NCBI RefSeq assembly: GCF_963664965.1
Contig: NZ_OY761823.1
Span: 3,614,001-3,678,000, forward strand
Direction of reading: 5' to 3'
Source of the DNA: an uncultured Pseudodesulfovibrio sp.
GTDB taxonomy: Bacteria > Desulfobacterota > Desulfovibrionia > Desulfovibrionales > Desulfovibrionaceae
Length of the DNA stretch: 64,000 nucleotides
The first letter of the stretch is position 1. Each line of letters opens with the position of its first letter. A model generated the notes under the pieces. That model was given only the letters and a program-made list of their open reading frames with translations, had not been told where the DNA came from and searched no databases. A program made the position numbers and the translations under genes. Positions 11,001-20,100 of this stretch are shown piece after piece.

Positions 11001-13797
11001 GAGCCAGACTGACTTCCCTGCGGCCGCCGGGATGATTCCACTGCCACTGTTCCCAATCCAGAACGGCCTGCATCCTGATCTGCACGTCGTCTTCCTGCAA
11101 ACGCTTCAAAATATCCAGCCCGCTCTCAATCGCCTGCACATATGGCAAACCGACACTGCCGGCGTCCTTGAAAAACGGCAACGCCTGCTGTGGCGCGTTC
11201 AACGCAAGCAGTTCCATGGCTCGATTGTACGGTTCATCCTTCCCGGAAGAGAACACCTGTCCAGCCTGAATCCACTGCTGGCTCAGGGCAACGGCATATA
11301 GTTGCGCCGAAGAAATTTCATCCAGAGAATCCGCAACCAGCAGACCAATCTTCACCGCCTCGGTGCGGTAATCGTTTTTCGCAAGGCATGCCGCCAAAGA
11401 CGCGGCGTGAACAGCATCAGGGACGAGCATAAAACGGGCGGCTTCAAGCGGCAGGAGAGAGGCGGCATCCTCCCTCTTTTCATACATCATCCGGAGTTGT
11501 GCAGAGGCCTGTTCCCGAATCCCGGCATCCGATGAAAACAGAAACACCCCCTTGAGCTGGCTGACGGCCAGCATTTCCTCACCGGCGGCCAGCAATGCTT
11601 TCGCAAGTTCGATCTGCGCCCCGGCCTGTTCGGCTACGGGAGAAAGACGCACGACTTCTGCCCAGTCTTCCACGGCAAGAACGGCATTGCCCTGACGCAT
11701 ATTCTCACTGGCCGAACGCTTGGCCTCGGCAAGGGTCACATGCAACCGTGGCCGATACCCGTTCCGGGAAGCCGCACTCGCATCCTTCACACCCGCGCGG
11801 AACCGGGCATCAAGCGCACGCAAATGCCGAATAAGGGGAATCCAGTCATTCCTCAAATCCAAAGCCGCAATTGCTTCAGGAGAAAGACAACGATCTCCTG
11901 TCTCCGTCTGTTTTACATCAGGATAAATGACAGCCTGCAAAAAGGCTTTCAACGCCTCCGCCTCTCCACCAACGGCTCCAATTCGTTCAAGATATGCCTT
12001 CTCGGGGAGAGAACTCTGATTCGCCATCAAAACCTGAACGGCGACATCCACGCCCCCGGCAGTTCCGGAATCAAGCGCCACCGTGACCTTTTTTACATCC
12101 GGGGCGAGTTCCAGCTCGATCATTGCCGGCGAAACCAGCGGAGCAGGATACTGCTCAGCCCCAAACGGACCGCCAAGGGTCGACGAATCGAGTCGGGGAT
12201 AGCGAAATGATGCAACCGCAAGAGCTGCGGCTCCCACGGAAGGACGAAAATGGGTCTTCGGCAATTCGACAGACGGCAGCAGGGCCATGGAAGTCCTGTG
12301 TCCGTTGTCCATCTGCAAGGTCAGGGCAACCTGCTGCGCCGGATGCAGTGCAAGCAGTCGCATCAAAGTCGGAGCAGGACGCTCGGGAAGGCGATACTCA
12401 AGTGGAGCGCCTTTTCCTACTCGGGTGAAAACCGCATCCCCAAGCAATTCAAACGTATCACCCAGCAGTTGCTCCGAAAGTGCCATTCCCCTGTAGGAGC
12501 GCTCCTTGTATTGCAGAGGGGCGGTCCAGAACACTTTCTGCTGCATCGACTGCGGCGACGAGGGAAGCAGATTGCGAAAACCGGTGCCACTGGAGGATAT
12601 CCCAGCCCCTGCACGCCGGATATCCGAATAGGCAGGATGTGCGTTGGCCGCTCGCCTCATGAGGTCACGCCCCAACAGGCCGCCATCGGAAATAGTGTTG
12701 TCACGGGTCAGCCGCCACGCAACACGCTCGGTTTTTTCGACATCAGAACCGGGGGCATTGCAAACAGCGTCAATCTCCTGTTCTCGAACCTGCCACAACG
12801 CCAGCCCCTGCTCCTTGGGGAATCCCTTTTCCAGAATCTCCTCAGGAGAGAGGGCAGGACGGTTCAACGAAGGCACCATGTAATCAGGAGCCTGCAACCG
12901 GGATACCTTGGTGATTACGGGCGCTGTCGAACTGATGGAGAATGAATGATTCCCCTGCGGGATGTCGATAAACCCGACCTCGCTGCCCCCGATGGGGAGG
13001 TAGTCACCATCAACGGTAACCATCTGTGCTTCATTCGGCGTGACGCTGTACTCGAAATTTGCAAACGGGACTTCGTCCAGTTCCGCATGAATGGAATATT
13101 CCCTGCGGCGCTGGTGGGCATCATCGGTGTAGAGTACCCGGCTCTCGATTCTGATTCGCGCAGGCCCTTGTACGGAAAACGGTTTTCTTTCGCCCGCCGC
13201 AAGCACGAAAAAGACTTCGGAACCGGCACTCCCCTTTCGGCTGACAGCGGCGTCGGCCCCGTAAAACCCAAGAGCCTCACGATATGGTGAAACATCGGCC
13301 ACCGTTTCGAACCGGGAAAGGAAAAGCCCGAAGGAGACCGTCCCTGAAGCGGATTCGGGATTCATGACGGTACAGAAATGAGAACCCCCGTCAGGAGGAA
13401 CAACCAGGAGATTCCGACCATCGGCACCCGGTACGGGCACGACTTCGGCAAGCAACCCCAGCCCACGCGAAAGCATGAAACGCAATGGAACCGGTACTCC
13501 GGCAAATGATTCGGAATGCACTCTCAACCGGCTGTTCGGAGGAATCCGAACCGTGACATTCTGACCGGGAGCTAGGGAGAACAGGTGCATGCCTGCGGCA
13601 TGATCATACGCAGGGGCGGGGCCATCGACAAGAAAAGGACTTCCCTCAATGTTGTCCCAACGCAGGGCAGGAGGATATTGTTGCCGCAATTGCAACTCAA
13701 GCGAGTCGAGAGACGCGGCCGCCCTCCCCGGCAGCAACAGCCCGAAGATCAAAAGCGCAAGGATCGCGGTAACGCTTACTGGCGATCGGTCAGGCAT
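8047..13797 (-). CDS. Giant TPR/SPOR-like outer-membrane beta-barrel protein
   Basis: This 1916-residue protein starts with a signal peptide ending GRAAAS. The first 650 residues are mostly beta-rich. About residues 680-870 look like TPR-type helical repeats. About 1155-1230 resembles a SPOR domain (a YVARVSSF strand, then EEWFVVQSLPY and an alternating helix), which in known proteins binds peptidoglycan glycans. From about 1665 to the end, alternating aromatic strands such as RTEWSAYLRGRV, KIGWRIGDTFYH and LGYRFTHYYSDA suggest an outer-membrane barrel. TPR plus barrel is the design of polymer exporters such as BcsC, PgaA and PelB. It overlaps the preceding gene by 22 bp and the PgsB-like gene by 29 bp. 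I infer that it carries the locus product across the wall and outer membrane. Confidence 0.7.
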   Translation of the reverse strand: MPDRSPVSVTAILALLIFGLLLPGRAAASLDSLELQLRQQYPPALRWDNIEGSPFLVDGPAPAYDHAAGMHLFSLAPGQNVTVRIPPNSRLRVHSESFAGVPVPLRFMLSRGLGLLAEVVPVPGADGRNLLVVPPDGGSHFCTVMNPESASGTVSFGLFLSRFETVADVSPYREALGFYGADAAVSRKGSAGSEVFFVLAAGERKPFSVQGPARIRIESRVLYTDDAHQRRREYSIHAELDEVPFANFEYSVTPNEAQMVTVDGDYLPIGGSEVGFIDIPQGNHSFSISSTAPVITKVSRLQAPDYMVPSLNRPALSPEEILEKGFPKEQGLALWQVREQEIDAVCNAPGSDVEKTERVAWRLTRDNTISDGGLLGRDLMRRAANAHPAYSDIRRAGAGISSSGTGFRNLLPSSPQSMQQKVFWTAPLQYKERSYRGMALSEQLLGDTFELLGDAVFTRVGKGAPLEYRLPERPAPTLMRLLALHPAQQVALTLQMDNGHRTSMALLPSVELPKTHFRPSVGAAALAVASFRYPRLDSSTLGGPFGAEQYPAPLVSPAMIELELAPDVKKVTVALDSGTAGGVDVAVQVLMANQSSLPEKAYLERIGAVGGEAEALKAFLQAVIYPDVKQTETGDRCLSPEAIAALDLRNDWIPLIRHLRALDARFRAGVKDASAASRNGYRPRLHVTLAEAKRSASENMRQGNAVLAVEDWAEVVRLSPVAEQAGAQIELAKALLAAGEEMLAVSQLKGVFLFSSDAGIREQASAQLRMMYEKREDAASLLPLEAARFMLVPDAVHAASLAACLAKNDYRTEAVKIGLLVADSLDEISSAQLYAVALSQQWIQAGQVFSSGKDEPYNRAMELLALNAPQQALPFFKDAGSVGLPYVQAIESGLDILKRLQEDDVQIRMQAVLDWEQWQWNHPGGRREVSLAQSVIGHGGTMQMESRTRGLRSLSYVAAPGRPVKARFYGPLSVKVVSRPLHVASAAKEIEGWLEVREKEQLHFAPINNNWPSAGLLVEGNENVLPGRAVELVRTFGPGLHEIEISGQDLTLAVQLFACRPSLPVSILPLMTPENVMAALAGRSTSPFLKAAKGSAWGIGEESVVYAAANNETRCVTSQSVVDGLFDLALPVPADRELWQKFESYRREHLRTSAQEEDLYVARVSSFKESASAISEADALNRTGIPMSVVRLYDDSGEEWFVVQSLPYKSAGEARKCMARFKDKGIRSQLGKMSSGILRQRIVAGYMPLRECPLNEGDEAMAVALGQDRLDEALALSSEDTPQDVLTKMAILVRLGETSTERLVEVEARAQELYERHSCVAGIKALLGRLSGLTAWQSVANIRSSAGIRYVPTSSWQNESPYVRARQAVFGPVHEDEVLLQGINPIVYTVQSPRAEDVVLHFELPRVPHLAPIPATVAWQVDDGTVERAELTSETPAGKTRIKVSRGYHSVRVWIENPRRNQFLRVRLQNPGGTGHVDASGAYFERRYYLATPEVPVVAAIKGPAWVRVDELKGKRAVFSYRGIGEGWHEIRLQPTQGSEALYRISSRSVSSVGGFAGVPPESPDYAELSGPPFSLAATPVPSAARFHDDFALGGQQDGTWELETSAVKRRDVGEDTGSKDAEQFLQLAVRHRYYSDEMPAFFKTEVLARKHEFGGPTIGFLEDFTYLPRSVPLTFNLAGNVYIQAPKSGEVYWGKGRTEWSAYLRGRVSQKRDFNEKSYHVPAASIFVRALSMNEDSRYKGKELDRDVFTDYKADHKIGWRIGDTFYHRPFLDTLLFGGVSLTTNEQMNPFKPDHVSFRTGWSQLFGAVQTDLGYRFTHYYSDADRSGSNNRDFLSLGAHWDYWLENQDRVRLGFKTEYDLEAGEPSGSLNFSWFWSEGRGLKDFRPRAEERFHDLKERAVPSNRNNAVDYVMEQ

Positions 13798-14684
13798 CGA
13801 TTGAACCTCTGCAATGTTTCAAGCTCCCTGTTGAGCCGGGTCCGCACCGGACGGCTCAATTCCATGTGAATAAACCCCTTCTGTCCCGCTTTCCGCAATA
13901 TTCTGCCTGTAACGTTGGTCGTTCCGCCCAACTCGCCAACCTCATCAGGATATGTGCGAGTTATATAGAGATTATCCGCAGAAAGGCAATCTGAAACCTG
14001 TTTTGCCACAGCCAACAAGAGTCGCTGCCCCGAGCTGACGATAATATCGGCTTCCCGGCCTTCGGGGGTTGATCGATATTCCTGCCCGTACCCATGCAGT
14101 TGGATGACCCGCGGAGAGTTCGTCAATGCGGCGATGGCATGGGAAAGTGCCGTGAAATATGTTCCTCTCAAGTGGGCCATGTCCTGATCCAGCTTAACGT
14201 CCCCGTCAACACCATACCTTTTCATGGTATTGAAAGCCGTAAGGGTAAACCCTCCCATCCCCGCAAGCTTGAGCGCGATACGCCCCGTGAGAATATCCGT
14301 AAACGAATGAGGGGCCATGAGACAGGCCGGACCAGCCGCGTCAGCATTGTAGACATAGAATCCCCGGCCTCTTTTCCGGTCGGTCTTCTCTCGTATCACG
14401 GTCAGCCCGCGCCCCTCGTGTTGTACGGGGACCATCTCCATATGAAGTGACTCAAGCAGTTCGCAAAACGCTTTGGTGTCTTTTTCCCCCGCAAGCAGTA
14501 ATTCGAAAAGCAATCGGGCCTCGGCAAGTTCCTTGTGCGTCGGCATGGCAAAGCGTCCTCCGGAAGCCGCCTCCTTGAAAAGGGAATTAAGGTTCTGACA
14601 CCATGCGGGAGAAGAACTGAGCACGGTGACGACAGCAACAAGGAGACACAGGAGGTGGCGTTGCACGCTATTGCAGTACTTCAC
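13776..14684 (-). CDS. Secreted poly-gamma-glutamate hydrolase-like enzyme
   Basis: The start is a GTG at 14684 with AAGGAGG 8 bp upstream; the frame overlaps the gene before it by 17 bp. The 302-residue protein has a Sec signal peptide ending PAWCQ. The mature part resembles zinc-dependent N-formylglutamate amidohydrolase and poly-gamma-glutamate hydrolase folds: APHS with H126 and D130, QLHGYG with H197, and HMELSR with E275 are the likely metal and catalytic residues. Within a PgsB/PgsC-type locus it could trim or release the polymer, or clear it from the periplasm. The same fold, with its His residues lost, is fused twice to the PgsC-like protein encoded here. The exact family is a judgement from motifs. 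Confidence 0.6.
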   Translation of the reverse strand: MKYCNSVQRHLLCLLVAVVTVLSSSPAWCQNLNSLFKEAASGGRFAMPTHKELAEARLLFELLLAGEKDTKAFCELLESLHMEMVPVQHEGRGLTVIREKTDRKRGRGFYVYNADAAGPACLMAPHSFTDILTGRIALKLAGMGGFTLTAFNTMKRYGVDGDVKLDQDMAHLRGTYFTALSHAIAALTNSPRVIQLHGYGQEYRSTPEGREADIIVSSGQRLLLAVAKQVSDCLSADNLYITRTYPDEVGELGGTTNVTGRILRKAGQKGFIHMELSRPVRTRLNRELETLQRFNRCLTDRQ

Positions 14685-17109
14685 GCAACAACCTCCTTTG
14701 CTGATGGAAACCGGGCATTATCCGGTAAAACAGAAGATACCCGGGACTTCCTTTCTCAAGCCGTGCGGTGACACGGTACTTTCCCGGTTTGAGATCGTCT
14801 CCCATCTTGATGAAAAACGCTTCCCCCGGACGGACGGAACCTTGACGGGCATGGAACAGGGGCAAGGATTCCCCCTGCGCCTCGCGAATGCTGAAAACCC
14901 GCTCTCCAAGAGTGTAGGCGTCATCCGGACCGAAAGAACGGCGCAATCGCCCGCCGAGCTCGACCCGAAGCCGCGCACGCTGATCGATTTTGAACAGGGG
15001 ATAATACACCATTGTCAGGTCTTCCTCTCCGGCGCTCTGCTTCACATAATCAAAGGAGAGCGGCTGCTTGCCGATTGCAACGGCAAACCGAAGCAGATGG
15101 AGCGGCGGCCTGTTGCTGATGTTGTTCAGATAGAATCGACCACCGCCCTGAGCCGACAATCGGATTGAATGCTTTCCCGCAGGAATCGGCGGCAGGAACA
15201 ACTCACCCTGACGCCCGATAATATCCGCACTGTAGTACTCCCTGCCCCCCACTGTGATACGCACGCTGCCCGGAGCCGAACTGCTTCGCTTGAAAAGAAG
15301 CCGGGGACTCACCATACGCAGGCGGTTGGGAGAGGCAAAGGTCACGGGCAGAGAACGCCCAACGGGAATCTCATGAAATGCGACACCCAGAGCTTCTGTC
15401 CGGCTCAACTGTTCCGAAGCCGCGCCTGCGAGCAGATAGCTTCCGGCCCACCGGCCACGAGGCCGAAAGGACTCCCACTTGTAGCGACCGGCAAGAAGTT
15501 CGGCCTGCTCCTCGGGTGGGCGCTGCTGGATCTGAAGCAGGGAGGACATCCCAGAGACCTTCAAATCTCTGGCATTGGCAGGATTCACCTGAAACCACGA
15601 CGGCTGACGCAGAATATCCGCTGTCCCCCGGTAGTAATCTTCAGGGACGTTGGTGATTTTGGCCAGCCGTGACGGTCTGTTGTAACAGGACACGAAAATG
15701 GCCGGATTCGATGTGATTTCAAATTGCACGACGTCCTTGGGAATGGAGAAATAACGGGACACAGGATCGGTAACCCGCACGCCCTCTTCACTGCCGGACA
15801 TCTGGTCATACTGCGAAGGGACCCCGGAGATGTCGAAAGCCACGTCCTTCACGGACTTGCCGTTTCGATCAAGAAAGGCAATTTCAACTCTTGGCCTCGG
15901 AATAGCGTCTTCAAGATACGGTATCCTGAAATCAACCCTGAACGGGGTCGTTGCGCCATGCTGATGATTCACGACATACCGAACCGGCCCGGACTCGGTC
16001 GAAAACACCCGTGCATACAACGGCAGCCCGACAGCCTTGCCCTCTCCGAGCGGCCTGATCTTGACGGTCATGGGCGTATCTGCCGAAAGCTCCACAAGCC
16101 CGCCACCGAAATACCCTGAATATTCGACCGCTCCCTTTACGTAGGGAATGGAAAGCGTTTTGCGCTCATGAATGCTTCTGCCGAACCACTGCAACGAGAC
16201 AACGCCGTCTCCCCTTTCCTTGTCCAAGGCCGAAAAGGCCAAAACCAAATCTGCGCCTTCTTCGGGAATTGCAATGGTTGCCCTGAAATCAGGGGCGCAA
16301 TATATCTCCGAGGGAATCGCCACGTCTTCGGGAAGGACATCTTCAACCTCTTTGAGAATATACAATTTACGCAGCGTATAATCCTCATCCGCAACGCCCT
16401 GAGGACCAAGCGGACGAAATTCAGTCCTCAGTAGATTGATCTTCTCGTCATCGCTCAGAAATTCATGATGGTAGACATTTCCGACAGCCAGTTTCTCCTG
16501 CACTCTCGAAGGAAGCCGGTTCCACAGGTCCGCCGTCACTATTTCATCATAGGCCTCCTGCTGATAAACCCGAACGACAACACCGGAAGTAGGGGCTTCC
16601 GCAGCCTTGAGCCTGAACCGTATCGCCGATGGAAGTCCGGCATCTTCCGTCCCCGTCAGATTGACATACAGCACACGCCCGTCAGTGGGGACCATGTCCG
16701 AATCATAGAAAAAACTCGACGTGGATTCCCCACCGTCAGGAAGCCGATATGGCGTTATCTTGGACATGAAATGATAATCACCCTGCGTCAAAACCGCCCC
16801 GTCAGAGGAAACGACCTGATATTCGACAGCATACTTGTAAATACCATCGACCATGCGGGCCGAAGCCAGCGGAACATCCGCATTGGTGACCGCCTTGATT
16901 CGCCTTGTCACCTTGAGAAGCGGGAACTCGGTCCACCGCTCACTACCGAGCTGGTAGCAAAGGCTGACCCGGGACAATGGTATCCGTTTGTCATCAACGG
17001 CCTCATCGGAGGATCGGGCCAGATAGGCCTGCACATCGGGCCAATATTGCCATGCAACGACACTGACAAGCAGCAGGAATACAATGCTTCTGAAAATGAA
17101 CCGAATCAC
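14668..17109 (-). CDS. Membrane-anchored periplasmic protein of polymer locus
   Basis: The 813-residue product has an N-terminal membrane anchor (residues 5-23) with no clear cleavage site, then a periplasmic region of almost 790 residues predicted to be mostly beta strands. Repeated motifs like PAGKHSIRLS and KPGKYRVTARL suggest carbohydrate-binding-like or Ig-like modules. The ATG overlaps the PgsC-like stop as ATGA and the gene also overlaps the next, so all are translationally coupled. A similar beta-rich style is seen in the N-terminal part of the 1916-residue protein. I recognise no family. By position it could link the inner-membrane synthase to the outer-membrane exporter. Confidence 0.6.
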   Translation of the reverse strand: MIRFIFRSIVFLLLVSVVAWQYWPDVQAYLARSSDEAVDDKRIPLSRVSLCYQLGSERWTEFPLLKVTRRIKAVTNADVPLASARMVDGIYKYAVEYQVVSSDGAVLTQGDYHFMSKITPYRLPDGGESTSSFFYDSDMVPTDGRVLYVNLTGTEDAGLPSAIRFRLKAAEAPTSGVVVRVYQQEAYDEIVTADLWNRLPSRVQEKLAVGNVYHHEFLSDDEKINLLRTEFRPLGPQGVADEDYTLRKLYILKEVEDVLPEDVAIPSEIYCAPDFRATIAIPEEGADLVLAFSALDKERGDGVVSLQWFGRSIHERKTLSIPYVKGAVEYSGYFGGGLVELSADTPMTVKIRPLGEGKAVGLPLYARVFSTESGPVRYVVNHQHGATTPFRVDFRIPYLEDAIPRPRVEIAFLDRNGKSVKDVAFDISGVPSQYDQMSGSEEGVRVTDPVSRYFSIPKDVVQFEITSNPAIFVSCYNRPSRLAKITNVPEDYYRGTADILRQPSWFQVNPANARDLKVSGMSSLLQIQQRPPEEQAELLAGRYKWESFRPRGRWAGSYLLAGAASEQLSRTEALGVAFHEIPVGRSLPVTFASPNRLRMVSPRLLFKRSSSAPGSVRITVGGREYYSADIIGRQGELFLPPIPAGKHSIRLSAQGGGRFYLNNISNRPPLHLLRFAVAIGKQPLSFDYVKQSAGEEDLTMVYYPLFKIDQRARLRVELGGRLRRSFGPDDAYTLGERVFSIREAQGESLPLFHARQGSVRPGEAFFIKMGDDLKPGKYRVTARLEKGSPGYLLFYRIMPGFHQQRRLLREVLQ

Positions 17110-20100
17110 TGTCCTGCTCCTTCCGGCTTGAGAATCGCCGATCGGGAGGCCACGAAGTCATCCACAAACGAACGGGTGAACCCTGATGCGACAAGCGGAA
17201 ACACCTTTCCAGCATCAAGGGGAAACAAATTTGCAAACAGCAACAGATTGTCGCTTGAGTCCCGTATTTCGACAAAGGCCTGCTTGGAATTGAAATCTAT
17301 AATCCTGCGAAGATGAACACTACGAAGATTCTTCAACATGTCGAGCAGGACCACATCATGGGAAACTATGTATTTTTGAACCAGCTCGACAATCGAGTCA
17401 TCAGGCCTCCGCAAGGCATTTCGCTCGACAAAGGGACTGAGCTCATCGTGGATGTCACCCTCAACAGACGGGATTCCGAGTGCGGCAAACTGCTTTTCCT
17501 GAAGGATATTCTCTGTCTGCTGCCTGAAACCGGCTCTCAAGCCAGGGGAAAGCCAGACAATGGCAAATTCCTTGTTCAGGGACTGGTTGAGATACAGGGC
17601 CTGAGGAAGGCCACCGACTTCATACCCTGCAACAGGTTCGGAGCCATCGACAAAGGCGACCCGAAGCCCATCCGCTTCCAGACTCTCGACAACCTGTCTC
17701 CCAAGACGATCGATATTGTCCCGGGTAACAATGCCCGACTTGAAGGCAAGAATGATATCCGCATCCGGGACAGGCACATCCGGTCTGAAACCAAACGCCC
17801 TGCTCTGGAGAACCATCATCGGGGCCGCACCGGCTTCCCTCAGGGCGACCTGACTTGCCAGCGTAAAAAAACTCTGCTTGTTCTCGATTCTGATGAGATC
17901 GGATGAACCGTCATCGTTCGCCCGGGGATGCGCTCCGCCAATCATGAGGTATCTGGCCTTGAGGCGCTCGAACAGGGCGACGCCGTATTCAAAAACATTC
18001 ACTTCGAAAACCGGGCGGGGCACCTGTATAAGGTATGGCTTGGACCTGCCAAGGCGTATGACATATGTTCCCCAATGCGAACTGTCAGCAGACTCGCTCT
18101 CCGCCAAAATAAGAAAGTCGCTGCCGGAAACGACATGCTTGTAACGAATCACCTGAAATCCAAGGGGAGCGGCAATGGCGGCGATGGCTTTCAACTCCTC
18201 CAGCCCTTCTTCGGACCACTGCCCGCCTACATACTCCTCCTCGCTCAGCCGGATGAGCGGCGTCAGTATCTCCTGGTCAAAGAAAAGCAGTTCTTCCTGC
18301 CGTGGAACGACATACGAATCCGACCCCTTCTCGGCTATCCTAACCTTGCCCACAAGCAGCCAGTCCTGAAGATGACCGAGAATCGTTTTCTCACCGGCTT
18401 CCTCAAGAGTCTCCCTGTCTCCATAAAACGGTTTGAAGAGAAGAGCTCGCCGGTCTTTTCGATTAAGCATGAGCTCGGCGATACCGGACCCGGCATAGCT
18501 CCTCGGCGTATTCCTGAGCGGCGGTGTGATCCACCTGATATCAAATTCACCGATAAGGTTCTGCAATGCCGATAGATTAAGCCCCTCAGGCAATTCCTTT
18601 TTCACCCACAAGGAGGATTCGGGCTGCGGCATTCCTTCCAGATAATCTCCTTTCCGTACTCCGGTCAGGACCCGGATGGTGGACGCCGTGTAGCCTCTGA
18701 CCTGAAGGATATCCCTTTCCCCCATGATACGCTGAAAGGCGAGAAACAGGGTTTGACTGTTGCTCAACACATCTGCGCCACCGCCGGAAATGTTTCGACG
18801 TCCGGCTCCAGCGACCGCCAGACTTTGCGATTCAAACTCCAGAAAAAGTGACGCTCCGGCTTCCAGGGCGGCCCACTCGTCAAGCGGAGCGGGAACCTGA
18901 ATGAGCATGGAATTCGCAGCTTTCAGGTTGATGACGTAAAGCCCCCATCCCTTGTAGGGAAGCTGTTCCCTCAGCAGCACGAAACGGTCCTCGACCACGA
19001 CAAGTTCATAGCCGATGGAAGCAAACAGCCCCGTCGCCCGCTCCAGATCCTGATCAAGATTCTTGGCTTCGGCAGAACGGACCAGCTTCAATCCTTCACT
19101 GAAAATCTCGATCTCTCTTGCCGTAGGCTGGACATACGTATTTTTCCTTCGGCCCTTGTACAGCGTGACCTTTTCCTCAAGCAAAACGTCGACAAATCTT
19201 CCCTGATCCATTCGGTGAAGTTGCTGAGGAACCACCTCTCCGGCTGTCTGAATCCAGCTGAACACATTGGGGGCATAGGTCAGTCCGTACCCGATGACAC
19301 TCGCAACAAGTACCGCCACAAGCGACGTCTGGAGGGTGGCCCTGAATATTCTGGCAAGAGAGTCCTTGTCGTGCATCTTCATGGCAAGCAGAGAAGGCAG
19401 CAGGTATCCGAAACCGTAATAATCGGAAATCTTGATATGCGGCGCATACCAGAGAAGCAGATAGGCGAGGGATATCTTGTAGGCAAAGCTTATGTTGAAA
19501 AAGAGCAGGACTTTTCTCGCCCCTTCGATGGCAACGGCCTGAAAAACAGGAAGCCGCAACACGAGCTTCGCCATACCGAGAATGAGGATGGCCTCTGCAA
19601 ACGACGCCGCGATCTTGAGCGGGTCGTACCAGAGAAGAGCCAACAGGGACGGAATGAGAATACCGTTATACTCCCATCCGTACAGCAGGTTCATTCTCGA
19701 AGCCACAAGGCAGGTTGTCAAAAGGACGATGTAGGCCTTGGGGCTGGCCAGCATGGAAACAGCCAGATCCTCATACATGTATGTCAGGTTTGCCAAACTG
19801 AAATTCGTGAACTCCATTAGCACGAACCGGACGATCACAAGCGTCACCCCGACAGTAACCAGAAGCGGCCCCAGTCCCCTGACAAGCCCCGGTTTCCAGA
19901 ACTGGTTAGCCATCAAAGCGACAACGACGAGTCCGAAACTGTAGAGGTTGTTCCGATAGTCAAAGGCAATATTGAAATGCTCGACAAGATAACGGCCGAC
20001 CTCGGGCAGGACCACAACATCCATGCAAAGCCGCACAAGGACACTGACGACAAGAAGAGCGAAAAAACGATCCCGTCCGAAGAAATTCCCCCACCAACCG

